Source: an uncultured Algibacter sp. (lineage in GTDB: Bacteria; Bacteroidota; Bacteroidia; Flavobacteriales; Flavobacteriaceae). Taken from it: a stretch of DNA of 64,000 bases. A program made the position numbers and the translations under genes. Where the stretch lies: contig NZ_CANKXK010000002.1 in the NCBI RefSeq assembly GCF_947487605.1, positions 1 through 64,000 of the forward strand. Reading direction: 5' to 3'. Shown here piece by piece: positions 55,100 through 63,243 of the stretch (positions within the stretch are counted from its first letter, which is position 1; every line of letters starts with the position of its first letter). The notes under the pieces are model-generated. The model was not told where the DNA came from. It saw only the letters and a program-made list of their open reading frames with translations, and searched no databases.

Positions 55100-55996
55100 C
55101 TAATTTAAAGACATCACATACTTCTTAGGTGTTGTTCCATACTTCTTTTTAAACGCTGCAATAAAATGACTAGAAGTGCTATAGCCTACTTTATGCCCTA
55201 CTTCATTCACGTTATCATCTCCTGCTTCAAGAAGTTTTCTCGCAACTTCCATTTTATAATCAAATAAAAAGCTAAACACAGAGTCGCCATAAATCTGTTT
55301 AAAACCTTCTTTAAGCTTTTTAATATTAAGCCCTATTTCGTCTGCTAATTCTTGCAAACTGGGTGGTTCTGCCATACGCGCAACCACAATATCTTTAGCT
55401 TTTCTAATTTTTATCACGTTCGCTTCATCAACTAAAAAAGGGCATTGTTCTATATTAGCATCTTCACTTCTATTAAAATACAAGCTTAATAACTCATACC
55501 CTTTCCCTTTAAAGTATAATTGCTTTATAGATAAATTCAAACTATAACTAATTAATTGATTCAAAACAATTGCCATTGATGGAGAAATAACACCATCCTT
55601 GTAATACTTTTTATCTTTATTATCTTCATTCAAAAATGAAATATAATCTGCCTCTTGAGAAAATAAGCCATGAAATTGTTTTATCGAAATTAAAACAGAA
55701 ACAATCCATGAATTTGGCTCAACTTGAAGGTTAATAGGTAATTCTCTCTGAGGATTATATAAAAGCAACGAATTCTCTTCTTGAATCTCAATAGTATAGC
55801 GCCCTTGATTAAAAACAAACTTGGTTGCCCCCTTAACACAAAAATGAAATTGAATAAATTTGCTATCTATTTCTTTAGCAACACTTTGAGCGACATTTTT
55901 GTCGTTCTTATAAGTTAAAATGAAAAAACCATCATCTATTTTTGTTTCTTCAAAAGAACTTATAGCGACACTTTTTATATTGTCTTCCATATCCAA
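55100..55996 (-). CDS. AraC family regulator next to the heme genes
   Basis: The 298-residue product has an N-terminal sensing region (about 1-190) and a C-terminal AraC domain (about 200-298; SLQELADEIGLNIKKLKEGFKQIYG, VNEVGHKVGYSTSSHFIAAFKKKYGTTPKKYV). It is divergent from hemA, with 191 bp between the starts, and could regulate heme synthesis in response to iron. That is an inference from position. The start could also be the second Met, two codons later. Confidence 0.88.
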   Translation of the reverse strand: MDMEDNIKSVAISSFEETKIDDGFFILTYKNDKNVAQSVAKEIDSKFIQFHFCVKGATKFVFNQGRYTIEIQEENSLLLYNPQRELPINLQVEPNSWIVSVLISIKQFHGLFSQEADYISFLNEDNKDKKYYKDGVISPSMAIVLNQLISYSLNLSIKQLYFKGKGYELLSLYFNRSEDANIEQCPFLVDEANVIKIRKAKDIVVARMAEPPSLQELADEIGLNIKKLKEGFKQIYGDSVFSFLFDYKMEVARKLLEAGDDNVNEVGHKVGYSTSSHFIAAFKKKYGTTPKKYVMSLN

Positions 55997-56133
55997 TTTT
56001 AGATATTATTTAGATTTATTCTAAATTAAATAAGCAAAAACTGCCAATCACACTACAAAAATATGACATTTATCATGTTTTAAGAAAAAACATCGTTAAA
56101 AAACCACAAACGATATTAAAAGTTCTTTTAGCG

Positions 56134-56165
56134 TTGTTTTTTATTGGACTATCCTTATACTTTTG
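56134..56165 (+). promoter_or_regulatory. Promoter for hemA
   Basis: TTG at 56134-56136, a 21-bp spacer and TACTTTTG at 56158-56165 fit the Bacteroidota consensus. The start at 56188 is 22 bp downstream, so a longer reading from 56134 is unlikely. Confidence 0.65.
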
Positions 56166-56187
56166 TTTCGCAATTTCAGGTATAGCA

Positions 56188-57453
56188 ATGCAGAAGTACA
56201 ACATTTCACGTAGTCATTATTTTTATGCTATTGGTTTAAGTTATAAAAAAGCCGATGCAGAAATTAGAGGTCATTTTAGTTTAGATGACGACTCTAAGCA
56301 TGCCTTGTTAATCCAAGCCAAAGAAAATGGTATAGAAAGTTTAGTAGTAACTTCTACCTGTAACCGAACTGAAATTTACGGTTTTGCACAACACCCTTTT
56401 CAACTTATTCAACTGCTTTGTGATAATACAAGGGGTACAGTTGAAGAATTTCAAGATGTTGCTTATATCTACAAAAACAAAGATGCTATTGCGCACATGT
56501 TTCGTGTAGGCTCTGGTTTAGACAGCCAGATTCTTGGAGATTTCGAGATAATAAGTCAGTTAAAAACAAGCACAAAACTTTCTAGAAAGTACGGTTTATT
56601 AAACCATTTTACGGAGCGTTTAGTAAATGCCGTTATACAAGCAAGCAAGCGTATTAAAACCGAAACCGATATTTCTTCGGGTGCAACGTCTGTTTCTTTT
56701 GCTTCTGTTCAATATATCTTTAAAAATATTGAAGATGTTACCAATAAAAATATTTTGCTCTTTGGAACAGGGAAAATAGGAAGAAACACTTGCGAAAATC
56801 TAGTAAAGCATACTAAAAACGAGCACATTACTTTAATAAACAGAACCAAAGATAAAGCTGAACAAGTTGCTGGAAAATTCAATCTAGTAGTTAAAGATTA
56901 TGCTAATTTACAAGAAGAAGTAAGCACATCTGATATTTTAATTGTAGCTACAGGCGCGCAACGTCCAACTATTGACAAACACATCATTCAAACCAAAAAG
57001 CCACTTTTAATTTTAGATTTATCTATTCCTAAAAATGTGAATGAAAACGTTCAAGAATTGGATAATGTCACTTTGGTACATCTAGATCATCTGTCTCAAA
57101 TTACTGATGAAACTTTAGAAGCTCGTAAAGCGCATATCCCTTCCGCAGAAGCGATTATAGAAGAAATAAAAGGGGATTTTAACAGTTGGTTAGAAACCAG
57201 AAAGTTTGCGCCCACTATTAAAGCGCTAAAACATAAATTGACCGATTTTGCTACTGCAGAATTAGATACACAACGTAAAAAACTATCTGATTTTAACGAA
57301 GAACAAGCAGAATTAATTAGTAATAAAATCATTCAAAAAATTACAAATCATTTTGCGCATCATTTAAAAGATGATGATGTATCTACGGATGATAGTCTGG
57401 AACTTATTAAAAAAGTATTTCAGTTAGAAGAACCACAAAAAACAAATGTCTAA
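56188..57453 (+). CDS. hemA: Glutamyl-tRNA reductase
   Basis: The 421-residue product has the catalytic Cys58 in STCNRTEIYG, RVGSGLDSQILGD, and the NADPH-binding domain (ILLFGTGKIGRNTCENL, about 187-203). It makes glutamate-1-semialdehyde, the first step of heme synthesis by the C5 route. I chose the ATG at 56188 because the promoter lies inside the longer reading. The gene ends with an 8-bp overlap with hemCD. Confidence 0.95.
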   Translation: MQKYNISRSHYFYAIGLSYKKADAEIRGHFSLDDDSKHALLIQAKENGIESLVVTSTCNRTEIYGFAQHPFQLIQLLCDNTRGTVEEFQDVAYIYKNKDAIAHMFRVGSGLDSQILGDFEIISQLKTSTKLSRKYGLLNHFTERLVNAVIQASKRIKTETDISSGATSVSFASVQYIFKNIEDVTNKNILLFGTGKIGRNTCENLVKHTKNEHITLINRTKDKAEQVAGKFNLVVKDYANLQEEVSTSDILIVATGAQRPTIDKHIIQTKKPLLILDLSIPKNVNENVQELDNVTLVHLDHLSQITDETLEARKAHIPSAEAIIEEIKGDFNSWLETRKFAPTIKALKHKLTDFATAELDTQRKKLSDFNEEQAELISNKIIQKITNHFAHHLKDDDVSTDDSLELIKKVFQLEEPQKTNV

Positions 57454-59020
57454 AACCATAAGAATTGGTACGCGCGATAGTGAATTAGCACTATGGCAAG
57501 CCAAAATAGTACAAAGTTTACTCGAAAATGCTGGTCATAAAACAGAACTCGTTCCCGTTAAATCTACGGGCGATTTAGTGTTAGACAAACCACTTTACGA
57601 ACTTGGTATTACTGGTATTTTTACCCGAACTTTAGATATTGCCATGTTAAATCATGATATCGATATTGCAGTACATTCGCTTAAAGATGTGCCAACAGTT
57701 TTACCAAAAGGCATAGTGCAAGCGGCTGTTTTAAAACGTGGTAACGTAAATGACACCCTTGTTTTTAAAGACAATGAAGAGTTTTTAGGCGCTAAAGATG
57801 CTGTAATTGCCACAGGTAGTTTACGCCGAAGAGCACAATGGTTAAACCGTTTTCCAACACATACCATTACTGATTTGCGCGGTAATGTAAATTCGCGTTT
57901 ACAAAAGCTACAAGATAATGATTGGAACGGTGCTATTTTCGCCGCTGCAGGTATTGGTAGAATAGGCATTAGGCCAGAAGAAGCTATTAATCTAGATTGG
58001 ATGATTCCTGCACCTGCTCAAGGTGCTATTATGATTACTGCTCTTGAGGAAGACGATTTTGTAAAAGAAGCCTGCGCAGCACTAAACCACGAAGAAACTG
58101 AAATTTGCACCACTATTGAGCGTGAATTTTTAAATAAACTAGAAGGTGGTTGCACTGCTCCTATTGGTGCTTTAGCATACATTAAAGATGAAGAGATCAA
58201 CTTTAAAGGTGTTTTATTAAGTCCCGATGGAACCAAAAGAATTGATGTTACTCGAGTTAAAAAACTAGGCGAACATCATGATATGGCACAATTCTGTGCC
58301 GATTTTATTATTGAACGCGGCGGGAAACGTTTAATGGATAAGATTAAAAATTCCAGCAAAAAAAGGAATGTATTTTCTACAAAAAGTTTTACGGAAGACC
58401 AACGTTTATTATTTCATGAAAAGGTAGTTGCAGAAAGTTCAGATTTTATCAAAATAAGTTTGAATAGAATACATCCACGATTCTTAAAAAATGAAATTCA
58501 AAATGTAGTGATTACCAGTAAAAATGCTGTAGAATCATTAACTACAAACTATTCAGCAATAGAATTACAGTTTAAAAACATTTACTGCGTAGGTAGAAGA
58601 ACTAAACGTTTAGTAGAAAATAAAATAGGCAAAGTAAAACACACCGAAAAGAATGCTAAAAAACTAGCAGAGTATTTGGTAGAATATATTGAAGGGACGG
58701 AAGTTACATATTTTTGTAGCGATATTAGATTAGATGCATTACCAACTATTTTAACCGAAAACAATATAAAAGTTAACGAAGTTGAAGCTTACCAAACTAA
58801 ATATGATGGCTATAAAGTTGATAATTCTGTTGAAAGCGTCATGTTTTACAGTCCATCAACAGTTGAAAGTTTTGTACGTAGCAACAAAAACGAAGTGATT
58901 GCTTTTTGTATTGGAGAAACCACTGCAAAAGAAGCCAAAAAGCATTTTAAGGATGTTCGAGTTGCGAAAGTACCAACTGTAGAAAGTGTGATTGAGTTGG
59001 TGAATGAGCATTATGTGTAA
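57446..59020 (+). CDS. hemC-hemD: Fused hydroxymethylbilane synthase and uroporphyrinogen-III synthase
   Basis: The 524-residue product carries HemC in residues 1 to about 300: RIGTRDSELALWQA, ATGSLRRRAQWL, DLRGNVNSRL, and the cofactor Cys236 in LEGGCTAPIG. HemD follows from about 320: NVVITSKNAVESL, GRRTKRLVENKIGKVKHTEKN, YFCSDIRLDALPT, and MFYSPSTVESFV. Thus two successive steps lie in one chain, common in Flavobacteriaceae. It overlaps hemA by 8 bp. Confidence 0.95.
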   Translation: MSKTIRIGTRDSELALWQAKIVQSLLENAGHKTELVPVKSTGDLVLDKPLYELGITGIFTRTLDIAMLNHDIDIAVHSLKDVPTVLPKGIVQAAVLKRGNVNDTLVFKDNEEFLGAKDAVIATGSLRRRAQWLNRFPTHTITDLRGNVNSRLQKLQDNDWNGAIFAAAGIGRIGIRPEEAINLDWMIPAPAQGAIMITALEEDDFVKEACAALNHEETEICTTIEREFLNKLEGGCTAPIGALAYIKDEEINFKGVLLSPDGTKRIDVTRVKKLGEHHDMAQFCADFIIERGGKRLMDKIKNSSKKRNVFSTKSFTEDQRLLFHEKVVAESSDFIKISLNRIHPRFLKNEIQNVVITSKNAVESLTTNYSAIELQFKNIYCVGRRTKRLVENKIGKVKHTEKNAKKLAEYLVEYIEGTEVTYFCSDIRLDALPTILTENNIKVNEVEAYQTKYDGYKVDNSVESVMFYSPSTVESFVRSNKNEVIAFCIGETTAKEAKKHFKDVRVAKVPTVESVIELVNEHYV

Positions 59021-59050
59021 TACTTAACTATGAACTTTCAATTTGTACTT

Positions 59051-59077
59051 CCTGCGAGGTTTTTAAAACCTTGTAGG
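59051..59077. repeat. 33-bp palindrome, REP copy 4 (partial arms)
   Basis: CCTGCGAGGTTTT, central T, AAAACCTTGTAGG. It is the reverse complement of the next copy, 22 bp away. Confidence 0.8.
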
Positions 59078-59099
59078 TATTAAATATTAAATAAAAAAA

Positions 59100-59130
59100 G
59101 ACCTACAAGGTTTTAAAAACCTCGCAGGTC
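59100..59130. repeat. 33-bp palindrome, REP copy 5
   Basis: GACCTACAAGGTTTT, central A, AAAACCTCGCAGGTC. Two mismatches between arms. Forms an inverted pair with 59051-59077 between hemCD and hemE, 11 bp before hemE. Confidence 0.85.
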
Positions 59131-59141
59131 AAAACAAAGAT

Positions 59142-60170
59142 ATGAGCATTAAAAACGATTTATTTTTAAGAGCATTAAAAGGAGAAACCGTTAATCGTCC
59201 ACCAGTATGGATGATGCGTCAAGCAGGACGTTACTTGCCAGAATTCATGGAAATTAAGGCAAAGTATGATTTCTTTACACGTTGCCAAACGCCAGAATTA
59301 GCAAGTGAAATTACAGTGCAACCTATCCGAAGATATGGTATGGATGCCGCTATTTTATTTAGTGATATTTTGGTTATTCCACAGGCCATGAATATTGAGG
59401 TACAAATGAAACCTAATTTTGGACCCTATTTACCAAACCCTGTGCGCGCTCAAAAAGATGTTGATAATGTTATTGTTCCTGATGTTACTCAAGCATTAGA
59501 CTACGTTTATCAAGCCATAAAAGCAACCAAAGAAAAGCTAAACGACGAAATTCCGCTAATAGGATTCGCAGGGTCACCATGGACTATTTTATGCTATTGT
59601 GTACAAGGACAAGGCAGTAAAAACTTCGATAAAGCCAAAGAGTTTTGCTTTACAAATCCCGTTGCGGCACACCAATTATTACAAAAAATTACAGACACCA
59701 CTATTGCTTATTTAAAAGAAAAAGTAAAAGCAGGTTGTAACGCAGTTCAGGTTTTCGATTCTTGGGGAGGCATGCTTTCGCCTGTAGATTATCAAGAATT
59801 CTCATGGCAATATATCCAACAAATTATTGATGCTTTAAAGGACGATGCGCCCGTTATCGCTTTCGGAAAAGGCTGCTGGTTTGCACTTGGCGAGATGGCA
59901 AAATCTGGAGCTTCAGCTTTAGGTGTAGATTGGACCTGTTCTGCTAGAAATGCCCGTTATTTAACAGGCGGCAACATCACGTTACAAGGAAATTTCGATC
60001 CCACACGCTTATTTTCTCCACCTGCCGAAATCAAGAAAATGGTACACCAAATGATTAACGAATTTGGTAAAGACAAATACATCGTAAACCTCGGCCACGG
60101 TATTTTACCAAACATTGGTTTGGATAATGCCAAGGCGTTTATCGATGCCGTTAAAGAATACGGAAATTAA
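59142..60170 (+). CDS. hemE: Uroporphyrinogen decarboxylase
   Basis: The 342-residue product has [16 protein letters not shown] (Arg and Asp-contact region), [25 protein letters not shown], and [12 protein letters not shown] near the C-terminus. It removes four carboxyl groups from uroporphyrinogen III to give coproporphyrinogen III, the substrate of HemF. It follows hemCD, with two palindromes in the gap. Confidence 0.95.
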   Translation: MSIKNDLFLRALKGETVNRPPVWMMRQAGRYLPEFMEIKAKYDFFTRCQTPELASEITVQPIRRYGMDAAILFSDILVIPQAMNIEVQMKPNFGPYLPNPVRAQKDVDNVIVPDVTQALDYVYQAIKATKEKLNDEIPLIGFAGSPWTILCYCVQGQGSKNFDKAKEFCFTNPVAAHQLLQKITDTTIAYLKEKVKAGCNAVQVFDSWGGMLSPVDYQEFSWQYIQQIIDALKDDAPVIAFGKGCWFALGEMAKSGASALGVDWTCSARNARYLTGGNITLQGNFDPTRLFSPPAEIKKMVHQMINEFGKDKYIVNLGHGILPNIGLDNAKAFIDAVKEYGN

Positions 60171-60177
60171 AATATAT

Positions 60178-60330
60178 GGGCGTTACCCACTTTTTTATGT
60201 AACATTAGGTTTTAAAAAACTACTTATCGTTATAAAAAAGTAGGTCGGGCTTTCGGCAGTCGCTTTTTTGTGTTGCATAGGTGCAACAACACAAAAAGAG
60301 CTTCAACAAATGCCTCAATCCCTAACGCAA
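60178..60330. repeat. GGGCGTTACCC-type intergenic repeat
   Basis: Starts GGGCGTTACCC, contains TAGGTCGGGCTTTCGGC and GTTGCATAGGTGCAAC, then GAGCTTCAACAAATGCC and ends CAATCCCTAACGC. The order of blocks matches 23487-23574. It fills the gap between hemE and the EI24 gene. Confidence 0.7.
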
Positions 60331-60340
60331 AACTAGCGTC

Positions 60341-61099
60341 ATGATTAAAAACATCATTTCAGGAATTAAAGCATACTTCGGTACTTTCAGTTTAATTTCA
60401 AAATTAAAACTCTGGAAGTATTTTGCTATTCCAATGCTAATAAGCCTCATAACAGCCATTGTCGTTTTTGGTTCAGCCTACGGGTTATCAGATAATATAG
60501 GTGGCTTTATTTCAAAAATATGGATTTGGGATTGGGGCAAAGACACCTTTTCATCCATAAGCAACTTCATTGGAGGCCTTATTGTTATAATCATCGGACT
60601 CATCCTTTTCAAACACATCATAATGGCACTTTCTGCACCTTTTATGAGCCCCGTTTCAGAAAAAATAGAAGCCCATTTTACAGGAAATCCGCCACATTCG
60701 CATAGAGACACCACCTTTATGCAACAACTCGTTCGTGGTATAAGAATTAATGGTAGAAATTTAATCATGGAATTGCTGCTTACTATTCCCATTCTACTTT
60801 TAAAATTTATTCCCGTAGTCAATATATTTTCAACCATACTACTCTTTATGGTACAAGCCTATTATGCAGGTTTTGGTAATATGGATTACACCTTAGAGCG
60901 TCATTATCAATACAAAGAAAGCCTACAATTTGTTCGTAAACATCGTGGATTAGCCATTGGTAACGGTATTGTATTTATTCTGTTTTTATTAATCCCTGTA
61001 ATTGGTGTAATTTTAGTGCTTCCGTTATCGGTTACAGCAGCTTCAACAAGAACAGTAAAAGCGCTTCAACTTAAAAACAACCCTATTAATGCAGCTTAA
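60341..61099 (+). CDS. EI24 (CysZ-like) membrane protein
   Basis: The 252-residue product has four or more hydrophobic helices (about 30-50, 75-95, 140-175, 200-230) and the EI24-family segment IMALSAPFMSPVSEKIEAHFTG. CysZ in this family transports sulfate; the role in Bacteroidota is not settled. It overlaps the GNAT gene by 11 bp and sits in the heme operon. Confidence 0.82.
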   Translation: MIKNIISGIKAYFGTFSLISKLKLWKYFAIPMLISLITAIVVFGSAYGLSDNIGGFISKIWIWDWGKDTFSSISNFIGGLIVIIIGLILFKHIIMALSAPFMSPVSEKIEAHFTGNPPHSHRDTTFMQQLVRGIRINGRNLIMELLLTIPILLLKFIPVVNIFSTILLFMVQAYYAGFGNMDYTLERHYQYKESLQFVRKHRGLAIGNGIVFILFLLIPVIGVILVLPLSVTAASTRTVKALQLKNNPINAA

Positions 61100-61631
61100 T
61101 TTTGGTTCATATCATATAACACCTATTCAACCAAAAGACGGATGGAATATCTGTAACTTTGCAGTCGCTAATGAAGACCGATTAAAACGTTATTTCCCAA
61201 AAACATTAGAGCAAAATTTAACACCAGATTTATCAAATCATTTTGTATCAAAAAAGGTTAAACAATTTGAAGCTAAAGAGGAGTTTTTATTCACCTTAAG
61301 AGAAAACGAATCCCGTAAATTAGTTGGTTTGGTGTATATCAAAGAAATTAATTGGATTAAAAAACAAGGGGAATTCGCCTATGCTATAGATTATAATGTG
61401 GAAGGCAAAGGATTAGCAACAGATGCTATAAAACATCTATCAGATTATGCTTTTGAAACATTAGGTTTAGAAACTTTGCAAATTATCGTTCATAAAAGTA
61501 ATCTAGGAAGTTTAAAAGTAGCCGAAAAGAATAATTTCACTTGGATAAAAACACTTAAAAATGAGTTTACACCTCCAGGAGAAGCACCACTAAACATGGA
61601 ATTATATGAATTGTATAAAGAGATTGAATAA
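61089..61631 (+). CDS. GNAT family N-acetyltransferase
   Basis: The 180-residue product has a RimJ-type GNAT fold: KLVGLVYIKEINW, KQGEFAYAIDYNVEGKGLATDAIKHL (acetyl-CoA loop) and LQIIVHKSNLGSLKVAEKNNFTWI. The acceptor is unknown. It overlaps the EI24 gene by 11 bp and is followed by a REP palindrome and the RAYT-HemF gene. Confidence 0.88.
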   Translation: MQLNFGSYHITPIQPKDGWNICNFAVANEDRLKRYFPKTLEQNLTPDLSNHFVSKKVKQFEAKEEFLFTLRENESRKLVGLVYIKEINWIKKQGEFAYAIDYNVEGKGLATDAIKHLSDYAFETLGLETLQIIVHKSNLGSLKVAEKNNFTWIKTLKNEFTPPGEAPLNMELYELYKEIE

Positions 61632-61651
61632 AATTTAATGATGAGGCAACA

Positions 61652-61684
61652 AGACCTGTTAGGTTTTTAAAACCTGACAGGTCT
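61652..61684. repeat. 33-bp palindrome, REP copy 6 (left of RAYT)
   Basis: AGACCTGTTAGGTTTT, central T, AAAACCTGACAGGTCT. One mismatch (G-U type) between arms. It lies 27 bp upstream of the RAYT start. Confidence 0.92.
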
Positions 61685-61711
61685 TTGAAAAAATCTAAAA
61701 AAATAACTTAA

Positions 61712-63187
61712 ATGGAAAAAATAGAAAAAGACCATTATTATCATATTTTTAATCGAGGAATTAATAGCGATATTATTTTTCAGAACGACGATAATATGTT
61801 CTATTTCTTGAATTTGGTTGAAAAACATTTAAAGAATAAAGTTGATATTATTGCGTATTGTTTGATGAATAATCACTTTCATTTAGTTGTTAAAATCATT
61901 TCGGAAGATACAGAAGCAACCCAATCATTTTCAAACCTTTTTAATGCTTACGCTAAAGCGTATAATAAGCAACAAAATAGAACGGGAACGCTTTTTGAAA
62001 GACCATATAAAAGAATAAAAATTACTGATGAAGCTTATTTAAAAAACTTAATTCTTTATATCCATAAAAATCCTGAAAACCACAATATTGTTGGTGATTT
62101 TGAAGATTATAAGTTTTCATCTTATCATTCCTATTTGGTTGAAGGGAAAAAGTATCTTTCAGTTGAAAAAAATTATATTTTAAATTTGTTTGAAGACATC
62201 AATAATTTTAAATATGCGCATAAATCAGACCTGTCAGGTTTTGAAAACCTGACAGGTCTTACAAACCAAGAAAAGCAAAAAACCATCAAAGACAAATTCT
62301 ACCAATACATACAAAACCTTCAAGACCGCATTACCTCAAAACTGGAAGCCATTGATGGAAAAGCGAAATTTCAAGAAGATATTTGGAAACGACCAGAAGG
62401 TGGTGGCGGACGCACCCGAGTGATTAAAAACGGCAATGTTTTTGAAAAAGGAGGCGTCAATATTTCTGGCGTTCATGGCAAATTGCCAAAATCGATGCAG
62501 GCATATTTTAAAGTAGGTGATGTTGATTTTTTTGCCTGCGGATTAAGTTTAGTTTTACATCCTAAAAACCCGATGGCGCCAACCGTTCATGCTAATTGGC
62601 GTTATTTTGAAATGTATGACAAAGCAGGAGAAATAATTGATAGTTGGTTTGGTGGCGGACAAGATTTAACACCTTATTACCTGTTTGAAGACGATGCAAA
62701 ACATTTCCATCAAACCTGTAAAACAGCTTGTGATAAACACAACTCAGAATTCTATCCAACCTATAAAAAACGTTGTGATGAATACTTTTATAACACACAT
62801 AGAAACGAAGGCAGAGGTATAGGTGGTTTATTCTTCGATTATTGTAAGGCATCAGAAACCATGACTATGGAAAATTGGTATAACTTTGTAACCGAAGTTG
62901 GAGATAGTTTTCTTGACGCCTATGTACCCATAGTTGAAAAACGAAAGGATTTACCATTCACTAAAGAACAAAGAAACTGGCAAGAAATTCGAAGAGGACG
63001 CTATGTAGAATTCAATTTAGTACATGATAAAGGCACGCTTTTCGGACTAAAAACCAACGGACGTATAGAAAGTATTTTAATGAGTTTACCGCCGCATGTG
63101 CAATGGGTGTACGACCATCATCCAGAAGCTAGAAGTGATGAAGAAAAATTAATAAACATATTGAAAAACCCTGTGGATTGGGTTTAA
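61712..63187 (+). CDS. hemF: RAYT transposase fused in frame to coproporphyrinogen III oxidase (HemF)
   Basis: The 491-residue product has two parts. Residues 1-171 are a REP-associated tyrosine transposase (Y1/HUH family): HYYHIFNRG, the metal motif NNHFHLVV (His55, His57), SNLFNAYAKAYNK, RTGTLFERPYKR, and the catalytic Tyr116 in LYIHKNPENH. Residues 172-182 are encoded by a perfect 33-bp palindrome (62227-62259). From 192 (KDKFYQYIQNLQ) to 491 is a complete HemF: GGGGRTRVI, NISGVHGKLP, WFGGGQDLTPYYLFEDD and RGIGGLFFDYCK. HemF oxidatively decarboxylates coproporphyrinogen III. The position of the usual HemF Met reads ATC, so translation seems to begin in the transposase; an in-frame TTG at residue 159 is another option. 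Confidence 0.9.
   Translation: MEKIEKDHYYHIFNRGINSDIIFQNDDNMFYFLNLVEKHLKNKVDIIAYCLMNNHFHLVVKIISEDTEATQSFSNLFNAYAKAYNKQQNRTGTLFERPYKRIKITDEAYLKNLILYIHKNPENHNIVGDFEDYKFSSYHSYLVEGKKYLSVEKNYILNLFEDINNFKYAHKSDLSGFENLTGLTNQEKQKTIKDKFYQYIQNLQDRITSKLEAIDGKAKFQEDIWKRPEGGGGRTRVIKNGNVFEKGGVNISGVHGKLPKSMQAYFKVGDVDFFACGLSLVLHPKNPMAPTVHANWRYFEMYDKAGEIIDSWFGGGQDLTPYYLFEDDAKHFHQTCKTACDKHNSEFYPTYKKRCDEYFYNTHRNEGRGIGGLFFDYCKASETMTMENWYNFVTEVGDSFLDAYVPIVEKRKDLPFTKEQRNWQEIRRGRYVEFNLVHDKGTLFGLKTNGRIESILMSLPPHVQWVYDHHPEARSDEEKLINILKNPVDWV
62227..62259. repeat. 33-bp palindrome, REP copy 7 (inside the RAYT-hemF frame)
   Basis: AGACCTGTCAGGTTTT, central G, AAAACCTGACAGGTCT: perfect 16-base arms. 33 bases is 11 codons, with no stop in the frame used, so it links the two domains as a peptide reading DLSGFENLTGL. 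Confidence 0.95.
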
Positions 63188-63195
63188 AATAACCA

Positions 63196-63228
63196 AGACC
63201 TGTCAGGTTTTAAAAACCTGACAGGTCT
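63196..63228. repeat. 33-bp palindrome, REP copy 8 (between hemF and hemB)
   Basis: AGACCTGTCAGGTTTT, central A, AAAACCTGACAGGTCT: perfect arms. It lies 8 bp after hemF and 15 bp before hemB. Confidence 0.95.
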
Positions 63229-63243
63229 GAATAACATAAAGCT

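Noticed and set aside
57446-59020. HemC-HemD as an unusual fusion
   Set aside because: The fusion is common in Flavobacteriaceae, so it is not novel.
55064-63228. Palindromes as rho-independent terminators
   Set aside because: They lack a T run on one side, are symmetric, and one lies inside an open frame; a REP-like family is the better reading, although some effect on transcription cannot be excluded.
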